From assembly GCA_039545275.1 (NCBI GenBank), contig BCHS01000015.1, positions 130,764 through 194,763 of the forward strand: a stretch of DNA of 64,000 nt, read 5' to 3'. The stretch's first letter is position 1. The number at the start of each line of letters is the position of its first letter. The notes beneath the pieces are model-generated. The model worked only from the letters and a program-made list of their open reading frames with translations. It was not told the DNA's origin and made no database searches. The DNA comes from Pseudomicrostroma phylloplanum (taxonomy: Eukaryota; Basidiomycota; Exobasidiomycetes; Microstromatales). This document shows, in pieces, positions 23,301-34,476 of this stretch. The translations under genes and the position numbers were made by a program.

Positions 23301-24729
23301 AGTTGCTACTAGACTTGTACTCGTCTGTTTCAAGAGCTCGACTCCAGCCGAGGTAGGCACAGGCAAAGTCGGACGGCATTACTCTCTCGATGAGGGGGCT
23401 AAAGCCCAGCCTGTCAGTGTCTAGAGTTGCATCCGATGAGGGCTTGTAGTGCTGGAACCAAATCACGATCTCGATGAGATTCCGCAGCGTAAGGTCTTGG
23501 TCCTCTTCCGAGGCGCGGACCGCCTCGTTGCCGTTGTCTAGCGTCAGGCTGTACATGCCGACGCATCGAAACAAAGTCTTGACATTGTCGTCGTAGCCGA
23601 GCCTGCACAAGGAATGGAGAGGGGTGAATATGGTGAGAAATCAGATATCGGCAAAAGAGTGCTTGTACCTCGCCCCGACTCACCTCTGTCTGATAGTAGC
23701 AGATGACAAGGGCAGCGTCCTGGTATCATCCCTCGCAGCATTCGTAAGTATCCTGGTCAGCACCTTGAAAGCATCCTGCACCGCCTCTACCCCCGTCTTT
23801 CCCGGTGGTGGATTGTTTTTCCGATCATCCCTGATACGATGGAGCAGGCCAGGGGGAATACTCGAAGGTATCCGCGCAGAGAAGAAGCTGCGTCTTGTGA
23901 GGGGATCCACGTGTAGTCGAAAGGGGCTCTCGAGGTGCTTTGCTTTGCGTCTGTCGCTGGTGCTGCCGGTCTCGTCTAGCACTGCCACCCTCACGGGGGC
24001 CTGTTGTGCCTCAGAGGGAAGAACAATGGGCAGAGATGTGGTATAGATGGGGAAATTGGGCGCTTCCTCGAGGTAGAGCGAGCCTGGAGTAGAGAGCTGA
24101 CCTGGATCCTGGAACATCTCCCCTGCGGGCGCGAGAAAGATCCATTCCATCGTCGAGGGACAGAAAAGCGCTCGAGGATGAGGTTTGGCGGCAGCAAAGT
24201 CCTGGAAGGTCAGCTGCCGGAGCTGGCTATCCAAGGTGTTTGCTGAGCTGCTGGCCGCTGAAGAGGAGGAGTCAGAGGCGGCTGTAGAAGGAGGTGCAGG
24301 AGGGGTATCGATGCTGACGCTGATATCGTAGATGGCGTGGCCCGGATCATAAATGAGTCCTGACTCTACCAGAGCTGCAGCCTCTCTGAGCTCGAGTACG
24401 GGATCAGAGGCATCCCCCACCGACTGTTCAATGCCATCGTCAAAACCATTGTCCCCCTGCTGGGGCGGCGATGTGGCGCGAGAAGCCTGTCCCGATACAG
24501 ACGAGAGCCACGAGTTGCTCATTGGCGGTAGAAAGTCGGGAGCAAACACATCAATGGGCTTTGCATCGAGCTCTGTGGAGTCGTCAGGTGTGAATGTGAC
24601 CTGTTGTACCACTTCGTCTTCCTCTCTTGAAGAAGAACCCGAGGGAAAGGGCGAAGAAGAGGAAGAGGAGGTGTTGGTGGGTGCGGCGTCCCCTGACCCA
24701 TACAGAGGGTCGCTGCGCTGAGGCGCCAT
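20315..24729 (-). CDS. UBP2: Ubiquitin carboxyl-terminal hydrolase, Ubp2/USP25-28-like
   Basis: Exons in transcript order are 24729-23684, 23602-20546 and 20426-20315 (1404 aa). The Cys box GLNNIGNTCYLNSVLQYFY places the nucleophile at about Cys690. The His box GEASHGHYFLNQRR with WFKYNDSVV places the general base at about His1323. About 630 residues lie between them, so the catalytic core carries a large acidic, Ser/Pro-rich insert (roughly residues 780-1010). The third exon (112 nt) adds DQTGATPYLLCFVR, the usual C-terminal strand of USP domains; without splicing the frame stops two bases into the donor. The N-terminal 690 residues match the long Ubp2 helical region. Ubp2 works with the Rsp5 ligase, removing K63-linked chains in endosomal sorting. 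Identification is strong; partner roles are taken from yeast. Confidence 0.9.
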
Positions 24730-25056
24730 GACGCCGCGGGCAGGTGATGAGGATGGTAAGGGGGGAGTATACCGAGGGCGATGATGGTGATATGCTCCCT
24801 GGGAAGGAAGGAAGGAAGGAGTAGCAGCCTAGTCTAGCAGTCTACCTCTTCCTCTGCAGCTTGTCTGCACCCAGGCGCTGAGCACAGACGCCCAACTCCA
24901 CCAAAAGACGGAAAGGAGAAGAGGCGGGCGGTGGAGCGCGAGACAAGGCAAGGCTGCTTCCGATGCCGATGATGGTGAGCATGGCGGACAGACACTTCTT
25001 CCTTCCTACCCTTGCCATCACTGCCATACCATCATCACTGCTCTTTCCTCCCCACC
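24730..25056. promoter_or_regulatory. Divergent promoter between UBP2 and the Med22-like gene, with a (GGAA)n run
   Basis: This 327-bp divergent interval contains a GGAA tetranucleotide run at about 24802-24820 and CT-rich tracts. It must supply both 5' UTRs. No specific factor site is claimed. Confidence 0.45.
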
Positions 25057-26133
25057 ATGGCCACCAATTCATCCTCGCTCCCAGCTCCCCCCCGCCAACC
25101 CTTCCAAACAGACGTCCGCCGCACCCGCGGTCTCCAAACCGGGCACCTCTCCTCATTGCAACCTTCTTCCTCCTCTTCGCAGCGCACCACAAACGCCTCC
25201 CTCACCGGTCCGGCCGATGCAGCCGAGTTGCGTCTCGCCTCGGAGCGTCGTCTAGCAGAGGAGGAGGAGCGCATCAACAAGCGCATCGATGAGTATATCC
25301 GCACACTCGAGGTCGGAATGGCCGAGCTCGTGGGTGGGATGGCCCTTGCGGACAAGGGACTCAGTAGATTGGAGCAGGAGGGGTTCATGAGCGATTATCG
25401 GTGTGATACGATTGTCAAGAGCGTGCAGGGACTCTCTGGACTCTCGAGGGCGCTGCAGCTCTCTCTCCTTCTCAGTCAGGCCCCGCAGGAGGAAGAGGCT
25501 GCCGCTAGCGGTAGCGGCAGCGGTAGCGCTAATGGCAGCACAGGCACAGAGACGGAGCGTCAGCGCTTACAGAAGGAGATCGAGGAGATGCAGACCCAGG
25601 CGGGCCAGCTCGTTGGCTACCTCTTCGGCAGAAGACACGAGGAGGAAGAGGGACATCTCGACGAGCCTCCACCACCTTCGGATGATGAAGAAGACGCCGA
25701 ACAGCAAATGCAGCAGCAGCAGCCACCTCCTGGTCTAGTAGACGAGCTGATAGGAGCAGCCATTGAGCAAGATCCCCAGTTAGCAGCAGCAGCACAAGGA
25801 TCCATCCTCGCTCTCCCGCCCTTCCAGGCGGACACGGCCAATGTAAACGGGGCGGCAGCAGCGGGACCGGCAGCCCCTTCTCTGCTCCCGCCAATGGACA
25901 GTGAAGTTCCTCAAGCCCTACAGGACGTACCAGCTGCCAGTACTGCTGCTGCTCCGGCTGCTCCAAACGCCGATGCTGCGCCGCCTCTGAGCGAGCCAGC
26001 AGCAGCGGCAGTGGTAGCCGACCCTGATCAGGCGGCAGCCCAAGCTGGGGTAGATCAGGCCAATACCAATACTGCTGCACAGGGCAATCGGGATGGCGAT
26101 GATGATGATGACGATATGGAGGAAGTCGCCTGA
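25057..26133 (+). CDS. MED22: Mediator subunit 22 (Srb6)-like protein with a long low-complexity tail
   Basis: Single exon, 358 aa. The ATG at 25057 sits in a strong CCACCATGG context. The central helical part (INKRIDEYIRTLEVGMAELV, then a region with TIVKSVQGLSGLSRALQLSL) lines up with the Med22 pattern: NKRI/L followed by a heptad helix, then an A/T-IVR/K segment ending in LLL. Med22 belongs to the Mediator head module and pairs with Med11. The tail beyond about residue 165 is Gly/Ser-, Gln/Pro-, Ala- and Asp-rich, ends in an Asp run, and is far longer than a typical Med22. No catalytic motif is visible. The main alternative is an unrelated coiled-coil protein. It converges on MPP10, whose stop lies 170 bp away. 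Confidence 0.6.
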   Translation: MATNSSSLPAPPRQPFQTDVRRTRGLQTGHLSSLQPSSSSSQRTTNASLTGPADAAELRLASERRLAEEEERINKRIDEYIRTLEVGMAELVGGMALADKGLSRLEQEGFMSDYRCDTIVKSVQGLSGLSRALQLSLLLSQAPQEEEAAASGSGSGSANGSTGTETERQRLQKEIEEMQTQAGQLVGYLFGRRHEEEEGHLDEPPPPSDDEEDAEQQMQQQQPPPGLVDELIGAAIEQDPQLAAAAQGSILALPPFQADTANVNGAAAAGPAAPSLLPPMDSEVPQALQDVPAASTAAAPAAPNADAAPPLSEPAAAAVVADPDQAAAQAGVDQANTNTAAQGNRDGDDDDDDMEEVA

Positions 26134-26302
26134 TGTACCGGCCTCCGCACCTGCCGGATACACTGCACCCAACTCAATACTATACCCAACTTCATGCAAG
26201 ATCACGGCTCTCAAGATATGATTACCTATGCGATGATAGCCGATGATGCTCGGGCAGCGATAATTGTGATGATGACGTTGATGACTGGAGCCCCCGCTGC
26301 AT

Positions 26303-29300
26303 CTACAGCTTAAACTTCTCCCCCTTCTTGTCCCCCTCCTCCGCTGCTCGCTCTTGCCCCTTGCCTTTGCCTTTTCCCTTTCCCTTTGGATCGCCCTTAC
26401 CAACCACACTAACCCCCTTGTTGCCAATAAGGCTCTTAAGCGCGTCCTGCTTCTCCCTACGTGTCTCTCCACTACTACCCGGCTGGACCTTCCCACTAGC
26501 CAAATCGTTCATCCTCTTCTCGGCTCTCTGCGCCTCCCTCTCAGCTTGAGAACGCTTCAACTCCTGCTTCTTGCGCTTGAAGAGGGCTTGCTTCTCGGCA
26601 GGGGTGAGCTCGCTCTTGTCACCTTGGAGAACAGAGGAGTTGCTTCCCGAGGAGAGGTTGAAGACTTCCTGCGGGGCTAGCTGGCTCGTCTCGAGGGAGC
26701 TGGTGCTCGTTGGTAGGCCCTCTTGCACATTCAGCGCAGGCGCGTTGCTCAAGGTCGTAATCCTCATCTTGGGCGCCTTGGGGATGAAGTGGGCATTGGA
26801 TAGCGCGTCGAGACGGTTGAAGACGTCGTCCATCAGGTCCTCCACCTCTGCTCGATCCTTCTCGAGGCGGATCTGGCTCTCCCCCTTGAACTCGGGAGCG
26901 TCCCCACTACCACCGCTCGAGTTGGCGAGCTGGAAGTCGTTTTCGTACTCCTCCGCAAGAGACTTGCCCGACTTCTTGTCCGACAGCTCAAAGTCGGCCT
27001 TGTACTCGGCCTGGGCAATGGCACGGCGGGGCACCACGTCGTCGAATTGATTCTCGAGGATCCTCCGCTTGATAAGGGCTTCGAGCGACTCGGTACTCTC
27101 GATTGTAATCGTGGGAGTGGCCTTGGCAGATTGCTCAAAGTCGAGATCTTCCTCGAGGAGCGAGTCCTTCGGTCTGGCTCGAGAGGACGCCTCTCCGGAC
27201 AGGGTCCAGTCTTTGGCTCCTACGTTCTCAGACTCGAGGCGAGCAATCTCCTTCTGTAGGTTGGCGAGGCGCTTCTCGTGTGCGGAGAGCTTGCTGCCTT
27301 CTGCCTTCTCCTCGTCCTCGTCGGCGTCTTCGAAGAGGTCACCAGCGAAGCGACGGGCAGTCTCGTCTTCCATGTCCTCGTCGAATGCGCTTTCGCCCGC
27401 TGCGCTTTCCGATGGCGCTTCCGAGCCGTCCATCTCCTCGTCCTCTTCAGCTTCCTCGTCTTCTTCGTCGTCACTGTTCTCATCTTCGTCGCCAATCTCG
27501 TCATCTTCATCCTCACCCTCCTCGCCGTCTTCGTCTTCATCGTCGTCGTCCTCATCCTCGCCTTCTCCTGCCTGGGCGGACATGGCTTGCAGCATCTGGA
27601 GCTGACTCATGTCATCGCCTCTGTTGCGCCGACTCTTGATCTTGCGGATGGCCACTGTAGGAGCGAACTTGACTCTTGTGTTCGGCCGCGCAGGTCCCTC
27701 TTCTTCGCTCTCACTGCTGGAGAAGCCCTCTTCGTCGTCGCTGTCTACAGCTCCTTGCGACTCCTCCTCCTCTTCGTCTGTCTCCTCCTTGGCCTCAGAG
27801 ACGAGTCGGTCGCGCTCCTGTTTTGCGAGCTTGGCTCCTTCTCCAACTCTGGAACCTTTGCCCTTGCCCTTCGCTCTCCTATCTGCTGAGCCCCTGCCGC
27901 CACTCTTGGGTGCCGAAGCAGGAGGCAGGAAGAAGTCGGCGAACCTGATGTTGGTAGGGTCGTTGGCATCGAGGTCCTCCTCCTCCTCCTCTTCATCGTC
28001 AAGATCCATGCCATTCTGCTCGCCCTCGACGGCCTGGAACAGATCTAGCTCCTCATCGTCGGAGCCTTCACCTTCTCCAGCTTCCTTGAAGATCTCGCGG
28101 CGCTCGTCCTCTTCTGTCTGACGATTGAAGTCGTCGATTGAGAAGAATTCGTCGTCCAGAGTAGGGTGGCGCGGGCCCTTGCGGCGAGAAGGACCGGCGG
28201 TGGTTCCAGCCTCGTCGAGAGAGTCCAACAGTGACTTTGACCTCTTCGAAGGCGGTGGGGCTGCTTCCTCCTCTTCCTGGTCTTCAGACTCTTGGTCATC
28301 CTCTTCATCCTCATCATCTTCATCCTCGTCCTCATCCTCTTCGTCATCATAAGCACCGGGTGCTCCCATGGCTTGCATCTCGTCCAACTCCTTCTTCCGC
28401 CGCTGCTCCTTTTCAGTCTTCAGAGGCTCGACGTATACCCTCTTGGAGGCGCCAGGCTCGTACCCTTCCTCCTCTTCGTCCGAGGAATAATCCGAAGCGC
28501 CGGGATAGCCATCAGCATGTTCATCTTCAATGTCGACGTCTTCCTCGTCTGCGTCCGGTTGGAAGTCTGCGTCCCCTGCCAGAAGCTCGTCTCGCAGTGC
28601 TGGGTCGATGCCCACGGCCCGGAGCTCTGCATCGGACAAGGAGCTTATATGACGAATCATCTCTTCTTCGTCTGCTCCGTTCTCCTCTTCCTCCTCGTCA
28701 TCGCTATTTGCCTTGAGCTCCACCTCATCTTCAGGCACTTCGCCAGCATCGGCGCCAGTGGAGACGAGGATTTTCGAGATGACATTCTCGATGGCCCTTC
28801 CTCGGAATTCGAGCTGCTCCCAGATCTGCGACTCCTCCATCCCATCCACTACCAGACCAGACAAAGGTGTGGGAGGGAAGAGAGAATGATGGGGTGCAAA
28901 GCGCTGCGCTTGCCTTTTCCGCTTCTTTGACTTGGCGGAGCGGGTAGGTGGTGTGGGAGCCTCGAGCGTCTCACGGAGCAAATCGCCAATGTGTTGAAGA
29001 GAGTCTCCCTCTGAGGCGAGAGCTGTGACACAAGAGTACGAGATAGTGGAATCAGCAAAAGCGAGGGCAGAAGATAGCCTCTGTATAGGCCAACTCACCA
29101 TCTGCGAAGACGTCCTTGAGAGCCTGTAGACTGTCATGTGTCACCGTGACGTCCCCCTTGGCTAGGGCAAATCTCTCCGGCTGAGATGCAATGGTGTCTG
29201 CAAGGGTGACGAGTGACTGTAGCTGAGGTGGCGGTGCAATTACAGCCCCATGTTGGCCATTTGCCGCTGCAGTCTGCACTGAAGAAGCCATTGCGAGAGG

Positions 29301-29312
29301 CTCGATGGCCAT
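26303..29312 (-). CDS. MPP10: U3 snoRNP component Mpp10 (18S rRNA processing)
   Basis: Two exons, 29312-29099 and 29022-26303 (977 aa), with a 76-nt GTGAGT intron. The junction reads LQALKDVFAD/ALASEGDSLQHI. Mpp10 scaffolds the Imp3-Imp4-U3 snoRNP complex of the small-subunit processome in the nucleolus. Visible family signatures are WEQLEFRGRAIENV near residue 165, long Glu/Asp/Ser tracts, DDEFFSIDDFNRQTEEDE, the C-terminal core SLEALIKRRILENQFDDVVP, and FIPKAPKMRI. The C-terminus is Lys/Gly-rich (KGKGKGKGKG), fitting a nucleolar RNA-associated protein. The start is the first in-frame ATG; a second Met lies seven codons downstream. Strongly acidic repeats make the antisense strand look open; those frames are artefacts. 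Confidence 0.92.
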
Positions 29313-30290
29313 CACGGGGGCGAGAGGAGAAGAATAGCGAGCGGTGTCCTGCACCTATGTTGGATGAGCTGATTATAGCGAGAATGAAGCGTGACTGGCC
29401 GAAGTGCCTAACAGAGCTACAGACACTACTGTGCGTTGGGCCGTAGACGGCGTAGATGCGAGTGAGGTGTGTTCGTCGTGGATGATGGTCGTCAGTGGCC
29501 GCCGAGTACGACTACAGTGGCTGATTGAGAAGAAGAGGCGCCTCTTCGGAAAGGGGAACAATGGCTGGGTAGGAAAAAGAAATTGTCGGATCGGCAAGCA
29601 AGTGGATGAGTCGCGTGGGAGGTGAGCCGCTCCCCTTCGGAACGGAAGTAGAACCCGATTGCTTGAGACTCCGCCGTGCCGAGGGGAAGTCAGCAAACAA
29701 GGAGCCAAGCAATCAGGTCCCACTGGACCGGACGGACATGCAGCCGCCCCCTTTCCGCAAGGTGAGGGCGAGGCAGCAGTGCAAGAAAGGCGTGGCTGCT
29801 CTAGGCTTTTCCAATTAGAGGAGGAGGAGGAAGCCCCCACAGCCATGATGACCTTCACCTTCGCATACAGCCTCCCCACGCCCTCGTCGGCCCCGCCAAG
29901 TGTTCCCTGATTTGCTGCTGCCATCTTATCGAAGCTTCTGTACCATCCTAACTATACCCTCCAGCATATCTATTCGCGTCTCGGCCACCTAGGGCGCAAA
30001 AGCCTTGGCCACCTCGGTACGATCCACTTACCTCGGCCACGAGATCATCCGCCCATTTCCTTGTAGCATACGCAGTTCCGACCGTAAGCGAGCTATCGTC
30101 GTCCGCTGCTATCCTCTACAGCACGTAGTAGTGGCTACAAGCGGCTGTGCCCCTTTGCGGATCTTCAGCTCCCCTTCTGGGATAGCTTAGGCTCGGCCGG
30201 CCGTGCCGCCGGTTCCTTCCGTACGCGCCGCACGCGCCTTACCGCCGTCCGCCGTTCCCCATCCAGCCCTCGCTGCCTCCCTCTGCCTCA
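29313..30290. promoter_or_regulatory. Divergent intergenic region between MPP10 and the DENN gene
   Basis: This 978-bp divergent interval is GC-rich, with short runs such as CGGCCGGCCG near 30196. Small frames on both strands lack domains. It is read as two promoters and 5' UTRs. I see no ribosomal-biogenesis promoter element (PAC/RRPE) that I would defend. Confidence 0.45.
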
Positions 30291-33200
30291 ATGATGAGGA
30301 GCGTCGCCTCGAATGCCTCGCTCGCAGAATCCAGCAAGTCGAAGAAGGAGAAGACCGGCGTCTTCTCCAACCTGCTGCGATCCGCTAGGAAGTCTACAGA
30401 GAGCCTCAGGCGCCACAGGAGCTTCAATGCCTCGGCAGATGGCAGCAGAGACAATAGAAGAGGTTGGATAGCCGATGTGAGTTGCGAAGATGGTGTGCAG
30501 CAGCGGCTCGTATGCCGGCGTTTGAGCGAGTCAGACACAAACGAATGACGCTTGCTCACACTCAATAAAACAAACGAACCGTCCCGCGAATGCATCTGTA
30601 CCCTCGTAGCAAGAGCTAGACCCGCCTCCGCCCATGCCATATCAGAGACAGAGACAGTCAAGAGAAGCAGCAGCAGCAGCCTCGCGATCCGTCTTGTCTC
30701 TAGCTTCTACCCAGCCCGAACACGCCGCTCCATCTCTTGCAAACATACCCAACAAGAACCCTTCAATGCAGACCAACGGACAGCCAACAGCCCCGCTTGC
30801 TGCTGACGACATGGCAGAAGATTCCCTGCCGCCTCTCCTCTCCGAGATGCCTCCATCACAGCGAGTAGCATCACGCACAGGCTCCGTCACCTCTCACTCC
30901 TCACGCTCGCGAGCACAGACGCCTATCAATGGCGGACCGTATCGTAGAGATGATATTCAGGAAGATAGAGCAAAGACGCCGACGGGACGTACCACTCCTA
31001 CCCAAAACAATCACAGCAGTCCCTTCAATGGCGTACCTGCTGTTCCCACAAAGGAAGGGGATGGCAACACCGTAGCCCAACTCTACATCGTCGCTGGTCT
31101 ACCAAAGGACCCTGCTGTCTGGACCCTTGCCGAAGAGGACTGCGTCACGGGCGTACACCACATGGAAGGAGCCGTTGGCCGCTTCTGGCGCCCAGAGATC
31201 CTCGGCTGCTCCATCTGTCCCTCGCCTGCAGAGCTGAAAGCCAAGCGCAAAGGCGAGGCTGGCATGAACGATGCAGATGCAGAGAGGAAGTGGGAGGGCA
31301 GAACAGCCGATAGCTCCAAGTCAACGAGCAATCCGAAGTACATCGAGATGTCGGACGGCAGAGGAAGGGTCGAGAGGGTCGAGACGGCAAAGGTCTTGTC
31401 CAAGACGTTGAAGCTCTCCTTCACAAGGGAAGTTGAGATTGTCTCTGGGCAAAGCAGCTACCCACCGGCAGCTTCTTCGCATACCTTTTCATTCTCTGTG
31501 CCTGCTCAATTGTCTGTCGGCGGCACGACACCGTACCCTCAGACCCCAGTGAAAAGTACCTTTGCCAACACCAGCAAACGCGATAGCACATTATCGAGTG
31601 CTGGTGAGGGGCCCGGCAATGGTGCAAATCAGCAGAATTCCGGCTTCGAAGATAGCTTCTCCCCCGTGGCCTTCTACGGTGTCGTCCTGACCGTCTGGTC
31701 CCCTGCCGACGAGAAGAGGACAAAAGCTATCAAGCGAGAGCTGAATCGTGCAGCTAAAGCCCGAAAGGGCAAGAAGGGTTCTTCTAATAGAGAAAGAGAA
31801 GAGGATGAGGACGGCTTCTTGCCCGCCAACAATGCCTTCTTCATGCCGTACGCCATCTGCATCGTCTCCAAATGGCCTCTCTATGACTTGCTCAGTGACT
31901 GGAACAAGTGGGCCTGGAACAAATACAGTCGCAACATTCAAAAGCACAATCAACTCATGAGCTCCATTCTGGCCACGCCCGCCCCTAGGATCGGTTCGAG
32001 GCTGACAGTCGAGAGTCCAGACGGGGATGTCGCCTTCGCTTGTACCTTTCCTGGAGCTCTTGAATGGGGAAGTGGCCAGATAGCCGTCAACCTGACGATG
32101 TGGCCTCTCTTCAAAACGCTCTCCATCGACAACATTCTCACAATCTGTGAGGTTGCGTTGGCCCCTAATGGACGGGTGCTCTTCATGTCACGGTATCCGG
32201 CCCTCCTTGGACTTGCCGTAGAGACCATCACTCACTTGGTGGAGATGTGCGGCTGGAAGGGCACGGCTTTGCAGAGCTGTCATGCTCGCGACGTCAAAAT
32301 CTACTTGGAAGACCCTGGGAATTGGATCGTGGCAATTGCTAGCGAGCTGCGAAGCATCGCGAAGCCAGCCAAAGAAGTGTGCATCGTGGACTTGGACATC
32401 AACTTTGTCAAGCTCACTCACCCTCCCAAGGGCGCTCCCTCTACGCGAGGACTCCGAGAGAAGCGGAGGCGCAAGCTCGTTCAGGCTCTCGGCTACTCCA
32501 CGGGTGAATTCATGCCTCCGAGAGAATACGTTGAGGCCTATCCGGCTGGACGTTTTAGGCCACTGTCGAAGATGATCACGAGGTCCACGACAGACGAACA
32601 GCTAGAGGCGCCGGCGTGGTGGGACCAAGCCAAGGTTGTAGCAGGCTTCGACAAGGCTCTGCACGACGGGACTCGCCCTTCGCCACTGGCCAGACTCTTG
32701 CGCATGAGGGCAGCCAAGAACCACACCACTTCGGAATCAGAGCTCGCGGCCCTTGCCGCCTTGAGGAACCGGGCCGATACGTTCGTCGATGCTCGTGATG
32801 GGCTTGAGAACAAGATCGGTAGACTCAACAAGCGTCTGGCTTTCCTCATGAGTGAGAGCGAGATGTGGAAAGTCCAGTTTGCCAAGATCTCCCAGCTCGT
32901 AGAGCGACTGACAAAGGAGGCAAACGAGACGAGGGCGAAGCTCGAAAAGGAGAGGAGGGAGTCGAGGCGCCTCAGCTCTACTCTAGCGCAGCGAGACATG
33001 GAGCGACTAGCGCTCGAGATTCAGCTGAAAGAGACGGAAGATGCCCGAGTGCAAGCTCAGGCTGAGCTGACCACCATGCAGCGGGCTATGGACTCCCTCG
33101 AGCACGAGAGGGAGGCTATGATGAACGAGATTCGAGGAATCGTATCTGGTGCAGGCGGAGATGAGGACATCGCGTTCAACACTTCGCGCATGGAGCTGTA

Positions 33201-34476
33201 CAACGAGTCTGTCGGCCATGCCTCTGGGATCTCCTCTGCGACATCCCACGCCTCGATGACTCCTTCGCAGGCTGCCGAAAGGATTCTCAAGGCCCGCAAG
33301 GCTGCAGAGGATCGCATCAACGAAGGTCGACCGGGCGGGGCGCGTAGTCGCGCTCCCACCGCTTCCGTTGCTCACTCAGACATCGATCGAGACAAGACTT
33401 CCGCCTCGCCGCTCCCCTCGATGCTGGGCGGTAACCACTCCAACGAGGACCAGATGAACTACGAGATCCAGCGGAGAACCATGACCGTCACGAATCAGAT
33501 TGCCCGCATTCAAGCACAGCTGGAGAACACCCTCTCGTCGCTGGAAGACAGGAAGTCTGTCAGTCAGCACCATCATCGTAGCAGGTCTGGCTCAGGGCGA
33601 GCACGTAGAGACTCCGACCTTTCCATGGAGAGTGGTGCACGATACGAGCATCGCGCTCCTTCGTCCCTGGGCGGAGGTCACATCATGAGCGATGCTGATG
33701 CGAGTCAGACCAGCGCGACTGGAGTGGGGGACGATGCAGGGACGGAGCTCGACTCGGCGGCCCAAGATGGCGGGTACAGCTCTACGGCCAGTGCTAGCGC
33801 GGCAGGCGCTGCCGCCGATGCGCGGAGGAGGGAGAGGAGGGAGGCGAGGAGACAGAGAGCGATTGCGGCTGAGAGCAGGAGCGCGGGCGGAGCCGGGAGC
33901 GGGGCTGCCTCTCCTACTCTCTCGCCCGAGAGCTCTCTGCGACGTCGGGTCACGACCAATGCTGGTCCACCATCGTCCTATCGCGGGCACATCCCCTCCG
34001 GATTGGGCGCCGGGTCAGTGCCGATGGGCAAGACAGCCAGTGCCCCTTCCACCTCGGTGTCAGCCGCGGGGTTGGGGTTATCCTCATCCTCTGCTCGGGA
34101 CAATTCGCAACCTCACCAGCAGCTCCAGGAGAGGGAGAGGCACAATGCCTGGAAGACATCCAGCGCAGCTTCCGAGACGCACTACGCTCAGCCGCAGTCC
34201 CCTAGCGCTCCGCTCTCGCCTCGGCCTGTCGAGGCTATTGCTGCTGAGTCGTCTAAAGGAGACACTGCCGCGGCCGCTGCTGCTGATACAGCGGACGAAG
34301 CGGCGCCGGCGGGCTTGGGTCCGGCTGAGCCTCTCGTAGACAGTAATGGCAGTAATGGCATCGATGGACACCACGCAGCGGCAGGCGCCCTGGAGGAAAG
34401 TCGGTTAGCGCTCTCCCCGAGCTCTGAACTTCGAATCGCCGAAGGAGAGCAAAATGCCCCACCTCTCGGCACTTGA
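30291..34476 (+). CDS. DENN-domain protein with coiled coil (putative Rab guanine-nucleotide exchange factor)
   Basis: Exons are 30291-30476 and 30646-34476 (1338 aa); the 169-nt intron joins WIAD to RQRQSREA in phase 0. The N-terminus is basic and Ser-rich (FSNLLRSARKSTESLRRHRS). A uDENN-like part follows (FTREVEIVSGQS ... FYGVVLTVWSP). The cDENN part starts near residue 462 (FMPYAICIVSKWPLYDLLSD) and continues through LSIDNILTICEVALAPNGRV, LFMSRYPALLGL and VDLDINFVKL. A coiled coil is clear at about 780-890 (LNKRLAFLMSESEMWKVQF onward). The C-terminus is Ser/Ala-rich and low in complexity. DENN proteins activate Rab GTPases on membranes, so this would be the functional counterpart of the Rab-GAP upstream; the Rab partner is unknown. 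The start is supported by the splice phase and the basic N-terminus. Confidence 0.82.

Noticed and set aside
27069..28352. Ser-only and Leu/Val-rich + strand frames
   Set aside because: They are the complement of the Glu/Asp codon runs of MPP10, which produce poly-Ser or hydrophobic antisense frames.
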